From IMG/VR virus record IMGVR_UViG_3300036761_000603, positions 1 through 34,219 of that record: a DNA stretch of 34,219 nucleotides. The stretch is one strand, 5' to 3'. The position numbers and the translations under genes are program-made. This DNA is from a virus. Every line of letters begins with the position of its first letter. The first letter of the stretch is position 1. This document shows, one piece after another, positions 11,869 to 20,409 of this stretch. The notes beneath the pieces were generated by a model. It saw only the letters and a program-made list of their open reading frames with translations, searched no databases and was not told the DNA's origin.

Positions 11869-13590
11869 GTGCCTACGCAGTTGTTCTTCCGGTCGGCTGC
11901 CGCGACGACGCAGCGCGGCACGAACACGAACGACCAGCGAGGGTCAGCGAAGGGATGGTGGTCGCAAGGGTTCGCGACGACGAGAGGCGGGGGCGTCACG
12001 TCGCAGAACGCGGCGACGGTCACCGGAGCCACCGCAGGGATCGAACTGGATGACGCATCGGGCTTCCTGTACGAGTGGATCTCCGATCCCCTCGACGCCG
12101 ACACGACGATCTCCGGGACGATCACGCTAAACCTGTGGGCTTCCGAGAGTTCTATGAACGCGAACGTCGCGATCAACGCACGGATCGACCGGCTCGACAG
12201 TCAGGGCGCGATCGCCTCCACGATCCTGACGACCGCTCGCGTCACCGAGGTTGCCATCACGACCAGGGCAGCGAACAACTTCACGGGCACGCCGACTTCG
12301 ACGGCCTTCCTGAAGGGCGACCGCATTCGCGTCGTCGTGTTCGGTGACGACGCGGGCACGATGGCGACGGGCTTCACGTTCGACTTCGGCTACAACGGCA
12401 CGTCGGCGGCGGCCGACGGAGACTCGTACGTGACGTTCACGGAGACGTTCGGGTTCCTCACGACCGTCCCGGCCGGATCGACGCTCTACCTCACGAACAC
12501 CGATCTTGCGCTCGCGACAGTCAATGACACCGGGTTCGGGACGGCGACGGTGGCGACGTCGGACGACCAGGGAGGCACGCCGAACTGGACGAACCCGGCG
12601 AACGCCGAAGTGTCCGATGACGTCTACGCGACCCTTGTTCTGGCGGGCACCGGCGGCGACATCCTTACCCTGAGAACGTATGGGTTCTCGCTTCCCGCCG
12701 GTTCCATCATCAGGGGAATCGAAGCGATCATCGAGGGGAAAGTCTCGACGGGCACCTACAACATGAGCGGCGCCCTGTACGTGGACGAGGTCGGCAACAG
12801 GTCGAGCAAGACGCTGACGTTGACGACGACGGAGCAGCAGTTCACGCTCGGCGGCCTCGCCGACAACTGGAACCCGACGATATTCCTGACCGAAACGCTC
12901 GTGGAAGGATCGAGCTTCAGTGTTCGTGGGGTGACAGCCACGACGGCCACTCTCACGATCAGCATCGACTACATCGCCGTCAAGGTCTACTACTCCACAA
13001 ACGGGCTGGAGAAGGAGATGTGGACGTCTCGCGGCGGCGGGGACATCCAGGTTGACAACAGAGGCACATCTTCTGTTTCAAACTGGGTAGCGGTTCCGGT
13101 TCAGAACTACACGTCAACTTCCGTCGGCGGCGTTCAACTGGAGTGGTACACGAAGCCTCTGGTGGCTTTCACGCTCTCGGGCCTCGTGAGGGCGAACCTC
13201 CGAACGAATCAGGTGAGCGCGGCAGGAGACACGTCGCCTCGTGCTGAGATCGCTGTCTGCGACGCAGACGGATCGAACGCCGTAATCTGGGGTGCCGCGT
13301 ACTTCAACGACGCGACCGGCGGCGAGATGACGAGCACGCAGGCCGCGTACATCATCGACGTCGCCGGAGACGACCTAGCGGTCACTGACGGGCAACGGAT
13401 CAGGCTTCGCTGGTATTACGGGCCGAAGTCCACATCGCAGAAGGGAGGGGAGGCGATCAGCAGCTACTACGCCGGGACGAGCGGCGGCGCATCGGGCGAC
13501 AGCTACCTGATCCTGCCGCAAACAGTCACCGAGGCAGCGACCATTCCTCGGCACCCGGCGATCAACCACTGCAACCCCGCGCTCGCGTGA
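11869..13590 (+). CDS. large beta-rich appendage protein with internal duplication
   Basis: 573 residues, GTG start directly after the previous TAG. Three parts can be seen. Residues 1-200 form a Thr/Ala/Gly-rich beta module ending in a GDSYVTFTETFGF strand. Residues 200-380 are a different beta domain. Residues 385-565 resemble the first module: both begin with a W-x-S/T-x-P-L element, continue through a hydrophobic strand series with acidic turns, and end with a GDSYL/V strand. No catalytic motif was seen. Likely a virion appendage or carbohydrate-binding adhesin working with the collagen-like fibre. GTGA overlap with a possible micro-ORF. Confidence 0.75.
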   Translation: MPTQLFFRSAAATTQRGTNTNDQRGSAKGWWSQGFATTRGGGVTSQNAATVTGATAGIELDDASGFLYEWISDPLDADTTISGTITLNLWASESSMNANVAINARIDRLDSQGAIASTILTTARVTEVAITTRAANNFTGTPTSTAFLKGDRIRVVVFGDDAGTMATGFTFDFGYNGTSAAADGDSYVTFTETFGFLTTVPAGSTLYLTNTDLALATVNDTGFGTATVATSDDQGGTPNWTNPANAEVSDDVYATLVLAGTGGDILTLRTYGFSLPAGSIIRGIEAIIEGKVSTGTYNMSGALYVDEVGNRSSKTLTLTTTEQQFTLGGLADNWNPTIFLTETLVEGSSFSVRGVTATTATLTISIDYIAVKVYYSTNGLEKEMWTSRGGGDIQVDNRGTSSVSNWVAVPVQNYTSTSVGGVQLEWYTKPLVAFTLSGLVRANLRTNQVSAAGDTSPRAEIAVCDADGSNAVIWGAAYFNDATGGEMTSTQAAYIIDVAGDDLAVTDGQRIRLRWYYGPKSTSQKGGEAISSYYAGTSGGASGDSYLILPQTVTEAATIPRHPAINHCNPALA

Positions 13591-13670
13591 AAGGAGAAAG
13601 GAACGTCGTCACCGCACCCCCGTGCACCATTTCACCGATCACTAACACCAAGAATAAGGAGGCTCGATAA
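13587..13670 (+). CDS. candidate 27-residue micro-ORF
   Basis: A GTG overlaps the previous stop as GTGA, and the TAA stop overlaps the next ATG as TAATG, giving an unbroken coupling chain. The product is short, basic and has no recognised motif. It also holds the AAGGAGG ribosome-binding site for the next gene near its end, so it may only be a translated spacer or leader. Confidence 0.35.
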   Translation: MKGERNVVTAPPCTISPITNTKNKEAR

Positions 13671-14014
13671 TGCCCGCATACACACCGGCAACGCTGATCT
13701 CGACGAAAATCCTCGGGAACGGCGCGGCCAACATCGCAACATGGCGGCACCAGAACACCGCTGGCGCCTCGACGTTCAGCATCATCCGAACGTTCCTGAT
13801 CGAAACCGTCACGGCCGCACGCACCGTCACGATCCAGCAGGGCGTCACGGCAGCCGACACGGCAGCGCAAAGGCTGTTCGACGCCTACCCGCTGACGGCA
13901 AACCAGCCGTTCATCCAGAACGGATGGTGGGTCGTGATCAACTCCGACTACTTCCAAGGGTTCGCCAACTCGACGGACATCAACGGCGCAGCCTACGGAT
14001 ACACGTACGCATGA
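13670..14014 (+). CDS. small structural-like protein of unknown function
   Basis: 114 residues, preceded by AAGGAGG about 8 bases upstream. It is Ala/Thr/Asn-rich with predicted beta strands, including RTVTIQQGVTAADTAAQRLFDAYPL (spanning about 51-75) and a final WWVVINSDYFQGF region. Composition resembles small virion surface proteins. The strong ribosome-binding site suggests high expression, as for a decoration protein. Function not assigned. Confidence 0.7.
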   Translation: MPAYTPATLISTKILGNGAANIATWRHQNTAGASTFSIIRTFLIETVTAARTVTIQQGVTAADTAAQRLFDAYPLTANQPFIQNGWWVVINSDYFQGFANSTDINGAAYGYTYA

Positions 14015-14250
14015 CGGCGGTTCAGGACATGGAGCGGCGGGCTCATCGTTTCGATGAGCTGGCCCTCCGTCCGCAAGCGAAGGGCATCCCGACGTTCCGC
14101 TGTCCCGTGTGCAGAAACAAAGCTCAGAATGATGCAACGGCGATGGAACCAGCGTGCACGGGCCCAGGATCGGCTGACGTGCATCCGCTGACGGTGATGG
14201 TGCGTGTGGCCGACGAGCAGCCGACGAACATGATCTGCGTGACGACATGA
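14011..14250 (+). CDS. small zinc-ribbon-like protein
   Basis: 79 residues with ATGA overlaps at both ends. Cys-Pro-Val-Cys at about 31-34 and further Cys at about 49 and 76 suggest a zinc site, though the second pair is widely spaced. The N-terminal 25 residues are helical and charged. It directly precedes a methyltransferase and two glycosyltransferases; an adaptor role is a guess only. Confidence 0.6.
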   Translation: MTAVQDMERRAHRFDELALRPQAKGIPTFRCPVCRNKAQNDATAMEPACTGPGSADVHPLTVMVRVADEQPTNMICVTT

Positions 14251-14855
14251 CAACATCTAGCGGGAACCTCGTGGAAGACGCGCAGGACTGGGAAGCCGGC
14301 TGGTGGGGCGACTGCATCAACACGTTCGGTGAGGAAGCGAAGCAGATCAGCTACGCGCACCGGATGGGGTTGCTCGTCGTGCCCGACTACGGACGCTGGC
14401 CCATGTACGACCTTGCCGAAGCATCCATTCTCGATCTCGGCGGCGGCCCGGTATCGATGCTGCTGAAGACACGCAACAAAGGTAAGCATTGCACCGTCGT
14501 CGACCCGTGCGCGTACCCGGAATGGATCGCGACCCGCTACGAGGTCGCGGGCATCGAGTACGTGCGAGAGGAAGCCGAGACGTTCCAGTCGGGCATCGAG
14601 TTCTCGGAGGCGTGGTGCTACAACGTGTTGCAGCACGTCGTCGACCCCGAGTCGGTGATCGCGACAGCGAAGACGCACGCGAGCAGGCTCCGCATCTTCG
14701 AGTGGCTCGAGACGGAGGCGTGCGACGGACATCCGCACACGTTGCGGGCTGACGACCTGAACAAGTGGATCGGGAAGGGTTCGGGCGTGATCGAGATGGT
14801 GAACGAGAACGGCGCCTACGGCCTCGCGTTCTACGGAAACTTCGACCTCCGGTGA
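14247..14855 (+). CDS. class I SAM-dependent methyltransferase
   Basis: 202 residues. ILDLGGGPVS at 61-70 is a good motif I for SAM binding; CTVVDPC (about 81-87) fits the acidic end of strand 2, and a CYNVLQHVVDPE segment (about 129-140) matches the post-III region of small-molecule methyltransferases. The C-terminal half contains an EWLETEACDGHPHTL segment like those of sugar and lipid O-methyltransferases. Coupled by ATGA to the zinc-ribbon-like gene and by GTGA to a glycosyltransferase, so a sugar-methylating role is likely. Confidence 0.85.
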   Translation: MTTSSGNLVEDAQDWEAGWWGDCINTFGEEAKQISYAHRMGLLVVPDYGRWPMYDLAEASILDLGGGPVSMLLKTRNKGKHCTVVDPCAYPEWIATRYEVAGIEYVREEAETFQSGIEFSEAWCYNVLQHVVDPESVIATAKTHASRLRIFEWLETEACDGHPHTLRADDLNKWIGKGSGVIEMVNENGAYGLAFYGNFDLR

Positions 14856-16006
14856 CATCAACGCTACACGTGATCGGACTTCCACACACGCAGACGAACG
14901 GCGAGTGGACGACGTGCGCATACACGACGAAGGCCGAACGGTTCTGCCGAATGATGACCGGAGGCGACCGCAAAGTCATCCTCTATTCGGGCGAGCTCAA
15001 CACAGCTCCCTGTGATGAGCATGTTCCGTTGCTGACGGAGGAACGACGGCGCGAGTGGTTCGGCCCGCCCGACGAGACACAGCTGAACCGGGGCGGCTTC
15101 GACTGGCAGGCAACGTCGCCCTGGTGGACGGAAATGAACGCGAGGGCGATCGGCGAGATCATGGAACGAGCCGACAAGCAGGATCTGCTTCTTCTCTCGT
15201 CGGGCACGTCACAACAGATCATCGCGGAGGCGCTACCTCAGCTCACGCTCGCGGAGTACGGCGTCGGCTACGAAGGCATCATCCTCACTCGGGCGAAGAC
15301 GGCAGGCCCGTGCTTCGCCGCTTACGAGTCCCATTCGCACCGGCACCTTGTTTACGGGCTGAACGGTTGGCGCCGGGGCCGCGAGTACGACACCGTGATC
15401 CCGAACTTCTTCGACCGGGCCGAGCTGCCCGAGGGCGACGGCGACGGCGGCTACCTGTTGTTCATGGGCAGGCTCATCCATCAAAAGGGCGTCCACATCG
15501 CCGCGATGGTCGCGGAAGCTCTCGACATGCGGCTCGTCGTCACGGGGCCCGGGGCGACGGAGTGGGGAGACGGCTTCGTCAGGTTCCCCGAAGGCGAAGC
15601 GAGGGCGCCGGGATTGGAGTACGTCGGCCCCGTCGGGATCGAGGAGCGCGCGCGGCTGATGGGAGGCGCGGCGGTGACGCTGATGCCGACCCTGTACGTG
15701 GAGCCGTTCGGAGGCGTCGCCGTCGAAAGCATGATGTGTGGTACCCCCGTCGTCACGACCGACTTCGGAGCGTTCACAGAAACCGTCGTCGAGGGGCTAT
15801 CCGGCTACCGCTTCCAGACGCTGCAGGAAGCTGTCGACGGAACAGAGCGCGCAATGAGCCTCGACCGGCCCACCGTTCGCGACTACGCCGTCGGCCGCTA
15901 CTCCCTCGACGCCGTCGCCCCACTGTACGACCGCTGGTTCACGAACCTCGACGGACTGTGGGGCGAAGGCTGGACCGCCCTGCGCGAACGAGAACTGGCC
16001 GCCTGA
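14852..16006 (+). CDS. GT4-like (GT-B fold) glycosyltransferase
   Basis: 384 residues from the GTG that overlaps the previous stop (GTGA); an upstream ATG at 14765 lies inside the methyltransferase gene. The C-terminal half has the GT4 signature: GRLIHQKGVHIAA (about 207-219), then E284-PFGGVAV-E292, the E-x7-E nucleotide-sugar motif, followed by CGTPVVTTDFGAFTE. The N-terminal half is the acceptor domain. It probably transfers a sugar from a nucleotide donor onto a growing glycan or virion protein. Confidence 0.92.
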   Translation: MTSTLHVIGLPHTQTNGEWTTCAYTTKAERFCRMMTGGDRKVILYSGELNTAPCDEHVPLLTEERRREWFGPPDETQLNRGGFDWQATSPWWTEMNARAIGEIMERADKQDLLLLSSGTSQQIIAEALPQLTLAEYGVGYEGIILTRAKTAGPCFAAYESHSHRHLVYGLNGWRRGREYDTVIPNFFDRAELPEGDGDGGYLLFMGRLIHQKGVHIAAMVAEALDMRLVVTGPGATEWGDGFVRFPEGEARAPGLEYVGPVGIEERARLMGGAAVTLMPTLYVEPFGGVAVESMMCGTPVVTTDFGAFTETVVEGLSGYRFQTLQEAVDGTERAMSLDRPTVRDYAVGRYSLDAVAPLYDRWFTNLDGLWGEGWTALRERELAA

Positions 16007-16803
16007 TGCCGTCCCTCTGGTTCGTCGTCCCGGTTCACGGGAGGCTCCCGCTTGCCTCCATCTGCCTACGCCAGTTACGCCGCACCTGTGACGCGCTGAC
16101 CGAAGCCGGCATTGAGGCCACCGCTGTCATCGTGGCTGACAAGGAGAACCTGCGTGATCTACAGCGGCGTCTGAAGGGCAGCGGCGAAACGCCGATGCTA
16201 GGGTTCGGAACAGTGAAGCGCGACAACACGTTCCTGAGCCGCAGGTTCAACGACGGCATCCAACTCGCTCTCGACCCGCAGCACAATCCTCGGCCAGCCG
16301 ACTATGTGGTTCCGTGCGGATCGGACGACTGGGTCGACTGGCGCATCCTCACGAAACTTCCCGAGGGAAACACGGTGCTCGGGTTCCAGCATCTGTCGTT
16401 CGTCAGGGAAGACGGACGCGAGATGACGTCCAGGTTCCTGAACTACCCGGGTGGCTGCGGCATCCGCGTGTATCCACGCCGGATGATGGCGAGGCTTGGC
16501 TATCGGCCCGCGGACGAGGACCGCAAACGCGCGTGCGACACCAGCATTCTGCGGAACGTGATCCAGGCCCACCAGGGCATCCGGATGCAGATTCTGCATG
16601 GCGAGATCGACCCCCGTCAGATCGTCGACTGGAAGTCATCGGAACAGCAGCTCAACTCGTACGAGGCATTGGAGATCCACAAGCCCGTCTCGACGGCCGA
16701 TCCGTTCTCCGAGCTCGCAGACATCTATCCGGCCGAATCGTTGCGTGACATGGAAGCCCACTATACGAACGCAAGGCCGCAACGGTTCCTGGTGACGACA
16801 TGA
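16006..16803 (+). CDS. GT-A fold (GT2-like) glycosyltransferase
   Basis: 265 residues, start sharing one base with the previous stop (TGATG). It opens with a strand LWFVVPVHGR typical of GT2 enzymes. CGSDDW at 104-109 supplies a DxD-like metal/nucleotide-sugar motif, and RRFNDGIQLA resembles the usual N-x-G segment before it. It is shorter than many GT2 proteins and lacks membrane helices, so it is likely cytosolic. Works next to the GT4 enzyme, perhaps adding a second sugar. Confidence 0.85.
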   Translation: MPSLWFVVPVHGRLPLASICLRQLRRTCDALTEAGIEATAVIVADKENLRDLQRRLKGSGETPMLGFGTVKRDNTFLSRRFNDGIQLALDPQHNPRPADYVVPCGSDDWVDWRILTKLPEGNTVLGFQHLSFVREDGREMTSRFLNYPGGCGIRVYPRRMMARLGYRPADEDRKRACDTSILRNVIQAHQGIRMQILHGEIDPRQIVDWKSSEQQLNSYEALEIHKPVSTADPFSELADIYPAESLRDMEAHYTNARPQRFLVTT

Positions 16804-17015
16804 ACGACACCCACGGCCTCTATCTGGTGTGCGGTTCCCGTGCTTACCGCGGGCATCAGCCAGGAGAGACGTTCGAGGCGAACATCGAACGGAACGCGGA
16901 ACGTCGTGCCGTACAACGACGCGACATACGTTTGCTCGAGCGGATTACCCCGACCATCCAGCCGGGGAGTTTCACGCTTCCGCATGGCTGGCTCACACAA
17001 GAAGGAGGAAGGTAG
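16800..17015 (+). CDS. small conserved-looking phage protein, unknown
   Basis: 71 residues with ATGA overlap to the glycosyltransferase. The pattern YRGHQPGETFEA (16-27), an Arg/Glu-rich helix (28-47) and a Pro/Gly-rich end with LPHGWL recalls short proteins encoded just upstream of tail-tube genes in actinophages. No enzyme motif. It marks the return from the island to tail genes. Confidence 0.65.
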   Translation: MNDTHGLYLVCGSRAYRGHQPGETFEANIERNAERRAVQRRDIRLLERITPTIQPGSFTLPHGWLTQEGGR

Positions 17016-17018
17016 GCA

Positions 17019-17435
17019 ATGGCTTACCCGAGGAACATCGCCCTACACGATGAGATTCTCATCGACGGAACGGACGCAAGCAACGCGTTCAGAGCCTTCG
17101 GGTTCTCGAGCGAGCACACATCAGAAGACGTCAGCGGATTTTCGGTGACAGGGTTCGACGAGACGCTCGCCGGCCGCACTGCGCAGACGCTGAAGGGAGA
17201 GGCGTTCTACACGCCCGAGTCGTATGCGTTGCTGTACCCGCTGCACGCGAACAGGGAAGTGTTCCCGATCCAGTGGCAGCCCGAGGGGCTGACGGACTCG
17301 ACTCGGGAGACGTACGTCGGGAACGTGCAGCTCCTGACGTTCAACCCCGAGGCGACCCGCGGCAGCGTGCGTGTGATGACTTGCACGTTCGTGGCCGCTG
17401 ACGAGGACGGCATCACCGCAACCACCGGCTCGTAA
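17019..17435 (+). CDS. probable major tail (tube) protein
   Basis: 138 residues with a strong AGGAGG ahead of the ATG. The sequence is rich in predicted beta strands, with DASNAFRAFGFSS and FSVTGFDETLAG early, GEAFYTPE in the centre and VRVMTCTFVAADE near the end, matching the beta-sandwich of small tail-tube proteins. Strong translation signal and position before the chaperone and tape measure genes support the call. It could also be a tail adaptor. Confidence 0.65.
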   Translation: MAYPRNIALHDEILIDGTDASNAFRAFGFSSEHTSEDVSGFSVTGFDETLAGRTAQTLKGEAFYTPESYALLYPLHANREVFPIQWQPEGLTDSTRETYVGNVQLLTFNPEATRGSVRVMTCTFVAADEDGITATTGS

Positions 17436-17436
17436 C

Positions 17437-17829
17437 ATGGCCGGCGGAAGCATCCACGTAGAGGGACTCGCTGATCTGAACCGGGCTCTCCGCCGTACCG
17501 ACCGTGACGTGCGGCTCGGGATCCGGCGGGAGCTCCGGTCAGTCGCGGAACCCGTGAAAGCGGACGCGGAAGCGCTGGCGCTCGGGCGCATCCCGAACCT
17601 GGGGGTTGAGTGGAGCCGCATGCGGATCGGGCAAACAGCCCACACCGTGTACGTGGTGCCGAAGCAACGCGGAGTGAAATCACGGGCGAGGCAGAAGGCA
17701 CGCAGGCCGAACCTGAAAACGCTTCTGCTCGACCGGGCGATGGAACCAGCGCTCGCGCGCAATGCGGACAGGACGGAACGAGAGGTCTCGGAGATGCTCG
17801 ACCGGGTCGCGGACAACTTCAGCAGATGA
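17437..17829 (+). CDS. HK97 gp10-like head-tail joining protein
   Basis: 130 basic residues. The N-terminal part (HVEGLADLNRALRR, then a helix with RELRSVAEPVKADAEALA) has the gp10-like layout: a short strand, a Leu-rich helix and a long helix ending before a strand-rich segment with HTVYVVPKQRG. Such proteins cap the tail or join it to the neck. Its place after the tail-tube-like gene rather than before it is slightly unusual. Confidence 0.75.
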   Translation: MAGGSIHVEGLADLNRALRRTDRDVRLGIRRELRSVAEPVKADAEALALGRIPNLGVEWSRMRIGQTAHTVYVVPKQRGVKSRARQKARRPNLKTLLLDRAMEPALARNADRTEREVSEMLDRVADNFSR

Positions 17830-17839
17830 AAGGAGCACA

Positions 17840-18277
17840 GTGGACACCCTGACGATCAAGGGGGTAGCCCGCAGGGTCGACGGCGACTATGCGTGCGATC
17901 TCGCAGCGATGTTCGACGTGTCGTCGGACGAAGCTTTGACGAACCAGGAAGCGCATCTCGTGAAGCGGTTGTCGGGGTCGCGCGGGAACGAGATCGTCGA
18001 GGCGTTCATCGCCGGCGACACTGACGTTCGGATGGCGTTGGCGATCATCGTGCTTGGCCGTCATGGCAAGGACGCGGACGAAGCGTCGTTCTGGGCGGCG
18101 AAGATCGGCGCGACGACGTTCACTCTCGGCGCGGACGATCTCGAGGAGCCCGCCGACCCTCCTACGACCGAGGGAGAGCCGCTGAGCTCGCCCTCGAACG
18201 ATGGTGGGGACTCTTCGAGTACGACCTCGGACGGGCCCCCGGAGAACGTCCTGAGTCTTACTGGAACCCGAGGTTAG
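17840..18277 (+). CDS. tail assembly chaperone, short (gpG-like) form
   Basis: 145 residues from the GTG at 17840, preceded by AAAGGAG. Residues 1-105 are helical and acidic, as in gpG-type chaperones that bind the tape measure protein during tail assembly. The zero-frame tail after residue about 113 becomes Ser/Pro/Gly-rich and low in complexity, whereas the overlapping -1 frame looks strongly protein-like; this suggests that a frameshift product is also made. Confidence 0.8.
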   Translation: MDTLTIKGVARRVDGDYACDLAAMFDVSSDEALTNQEAHLVKRLSGSRGNEIVEAFIAGDTDVRMALAIIVLGRHGKDADEASFWAAKIGATTFTLGADDLEEPADPPTTEGEPLSSPSNDGGDSSSTTSDGPPENVLSLTGTRG

Positions 18278-18372
18278 GCGACGTTGTCAATCTTCGCCCC
18301 TGCGATTTGGGAGAGCTCACGCAGTTGCAGCTCTATAACGCCCACACCTACGCGAACCCTCTCGAGGAATAG
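17840..18372 (+). CDS. tail assembly chaperone, -1 frameshift (gpGT-like) form
   Basis: The -1 frame is open from 18025 to the TAG at 18370-18372 and has no good start of its own. From about 18178 it encodes a sensible sequence beginning AELALERWWGLFEYDLGRA, with Trp, Tyr and Phe residues like other gpT extensions. With a slip near 18172-18178 the fused protein would be about 177 residues. It ends directly before the tape measure ATG at 18373, exactly as expected for the conserved G/GT system of siphophages. Confidence 0.75.
18172..18178 (+). other. candidate -1 slippery site GGGAGAG
   Basis: In the zero frame this reads G-GGA-GAG. Slipping back one base gives GGG-AGA and joins the two chaperone frames. 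Only the first codon re-pairs well, so the site is imperfect and the true slip point could lie elsewhere between about 18100 and 18200. Confidence 0.4.
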
Positions 18373-20409
18373 ATGACCGACACGCGCGAACTTCGGATCA
18401 ACGTCATTGGTGATAACCGGAAGCTCACCAAGACGTTGAAGGACACGGAGACGAAGACGAACGCGTTCGCGAAACGTCTGGAGGCGGCGGCGGCCGGAGG
18501 GGCGTTGGCGTCGCGTGGCGGTGCTGCGGGCGGGTTGGCTTCATCGGCTGCGCTTCTCCGTGGTGGCGGTATCGCGTTGGGAGCAGGGATCGCAGCCCGT
18601 CAGGTGCAGCTACTGACGACGTCTGCATCTGACCTGAATGAGCAGTTGACGAAGTCGCAGCAGGTCTTCGGTGATTCGTCCGCCTCGGTCGAGAAGTGGT
18701 CTAAGACGACCGCGAAAAGCATGGGGATTTCACGGACGGCGGCGCTCGAGGCGACCGGCACGTTCGGGAACCTGTTCGCGACGGTGAAGATCGCGCCGGC
18801 CGCAGCAGCCCAAATGTCGCAAGCGCTCGTGACGTTGGCAGCCGACCTGGCGTCGTTCAACAACGCGAACCCGACCGACGTGCTGGACGCATTGCGATCG
18901 GGGCTGATCGGTGAGGCGGAGCCGTTGCGCCGCTTTGGTGTGCTGCTATCCGAAACACGGGTGCAGCAGGTCGCGATGGCGAACACCGGGAAGACGAACG
19001 CGAAGGCGCTGACGGATCAGGAGAAGGCGTTGGCGCGCTACCAGATCATCCTGAAGGACACCGTGAAGGCGCAAGGCGATTTCGCTCGCACGTCGGAAGG
19101 GCTCGCGAATCAGCAGCGGAAGCTGAAAGCACAAACCGATGATCTGAAGGTCAGCCTCGGCAAAGGGCTGCTGCCGGTGATGACGGAAATGACGAAGCTG
19201 ATGACCGAGGGCGTCGGCGCGGCCGCGCTGTTCGGCGAAAAGCTCGGTAAGGTCGGTGTAACCGGAGAACGAATTGGGTTCGTGATCAAGGACTCGTTGG
19301 TCAGCGCTATCCCGGTGATTGGGCAGGCGCACAAGGCAACCCAACTGTGGAATCTCGCGTTCGGCCAAACGGAGCAGAAGATCTTCGACGTGACAGCTGC
19401 CGCGAAGGCGTTCGGCGACGCGTTCGGGGTCGCGGCCTTGCAGGCATCTGATGCTGCGAACAAGGCAGCGTCTGTGCCGGCATTCGGGCAGCCTGGATTC
19501 AAGCCGGGGAAAGCACCGGCAGTGCCTCTCGGCCCTTCAGTCGAGAAACGAAATACGATCATCGACCAGGGCATCTCGCGGGCGGCGTTCCGAGCCCAGT
19601 CTGACGACGCCGCGAAAGAACTCGCCGGGCTGAAAGAAATCGAAGCGATGATCGTCGCGCGGATAGCGGTCACGAACGACATCACCCGGAAGCTAAAGCT
19701 CGAGGACGACCTGATCACGGTGCAACGTCAGCAGCAGGACGCACGCGACCGCATCCAAGCATCAGCGGAGCAGCGTCTCGCCGATCAGAAGCAAGCACGG
19801 CTCGACAAGCGGCAGGCGGCAGAGGAAAAACGGCTGAAGGCAGCTCAGGCTCGGGCAACACGTATCGCGCAGATCACCGCCCGCCAGTTCAAACAGCTCG
19901 GTCTGAACGCCGAAGGAGACCAACCCACACCGGGAGTCGCCAACCTGAAGAAGCGCGTGGCGACGTTCGCGGACGCGGTCAAAGGATCGTTCCTCGACAC
20001 CAGCAAAACGAAAGCGCAACTCGCCAGGTTCCGGAAAGTGCTCGAGGAGTCGCTTGTGCCGAAGGACGTACGCGCGAAAATGGACGAGCTGTTGCGCGAC
20101 CTGAACGCGAAGCTGAACGCGAACGCGAAGAAAGGTCCGCTGACGAAAACACGACAGCTGAACGCCGACAGGATCATCGACGGCCTCGGACTCTCACGCG
20201 ACGAAGCCCGATCGTTGAAAGCGCGGCTGTCGCACTTCAATTCGGGAGGGGTAGCGCTCGCCGGCTCAGGAGGAAGCTCATCTCCGATCGTCGTTCACTC
20301 CAACCTGTATATCGACGGCAGCAAAGTCGCGACGTCCACAACGAAGCATCAGCAGAAACGGCGGCGGCGGAACCCGCAGCAAACCAGAGGAAGGAACGGC
20401 GGCGTCTAG
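18373..20409 (+). CDS. tail tape measure protein
   Basis: 678 residues. The N-terminus has a charged helix and then an Ala/Gly-rich hydrophobic stretch (about 37-80). FGDSSASVEKWSKTTAKSMG (about 98-117) and the LRRFGVLLSETRVQQ region (near 186-200) are characteristic of phage tape measure proteins. The rest is long, charged and helical, ending in a basic tail. By the usual 0.15 nm per residue, the tail would be about 100 nm. ATG follows the chaperone stop without a gap. Confidence 0.92.
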   Translation: MTDTRELRINVIGDNRKLTKTLKDTETKTNAFAKRLEAAAAGGALASRGGAAGGLASSAALLRGGGIALGAGIAARQVQLLTTSASDLNEQLTKSQQVFGDSSASVEKWSKTTAKSMGISRTAALEATGTFGNLFATVKIAPAAAAQMSQALVTLAADLASFNNANPTDVLDALRSGLIGEAEPLRRFGVLLSETRVQQVAMANTGKTNAKALTDQEKALARYQIILKDTVKAQGDFARTSEGLANQQRKLKAQTDDLKVSLGKGLLPVMTEMTKLMTEGVGAAALFGEKLGKVGVTGERIGFVIKDSLVSAIPVIGQAHKATQLWNLAFGQTEQKIFDVTAAAKAFGDAFGVAALQASDAANKAASVPAFGQPGFKPGKAPAVPLGPSVEKRNTIIDQGISRAAFRAQSDDAAKELAGLKEIEAMIVARIAVTNDITRKLKLEDDLITVQRQQQDARDRIQASAEQRLADQKQARLDKRQAAEEKRLKAAQARATRIAQITARQFKQLGLNAEGDQPTPGVANLKKRVATFADAVKGSFLDTSKTKAQLARFRKVLEESLVPKDVRAKMDELLRDLNAKLNANAKKGPLTKTRQLNADRIIDGLGLSRDEARSLKARLSHFNSGGVALAGSGGSSSPIVVHSNLYIDGSKVATSTTKHQQKRRRRNPQQTRGRNGGV

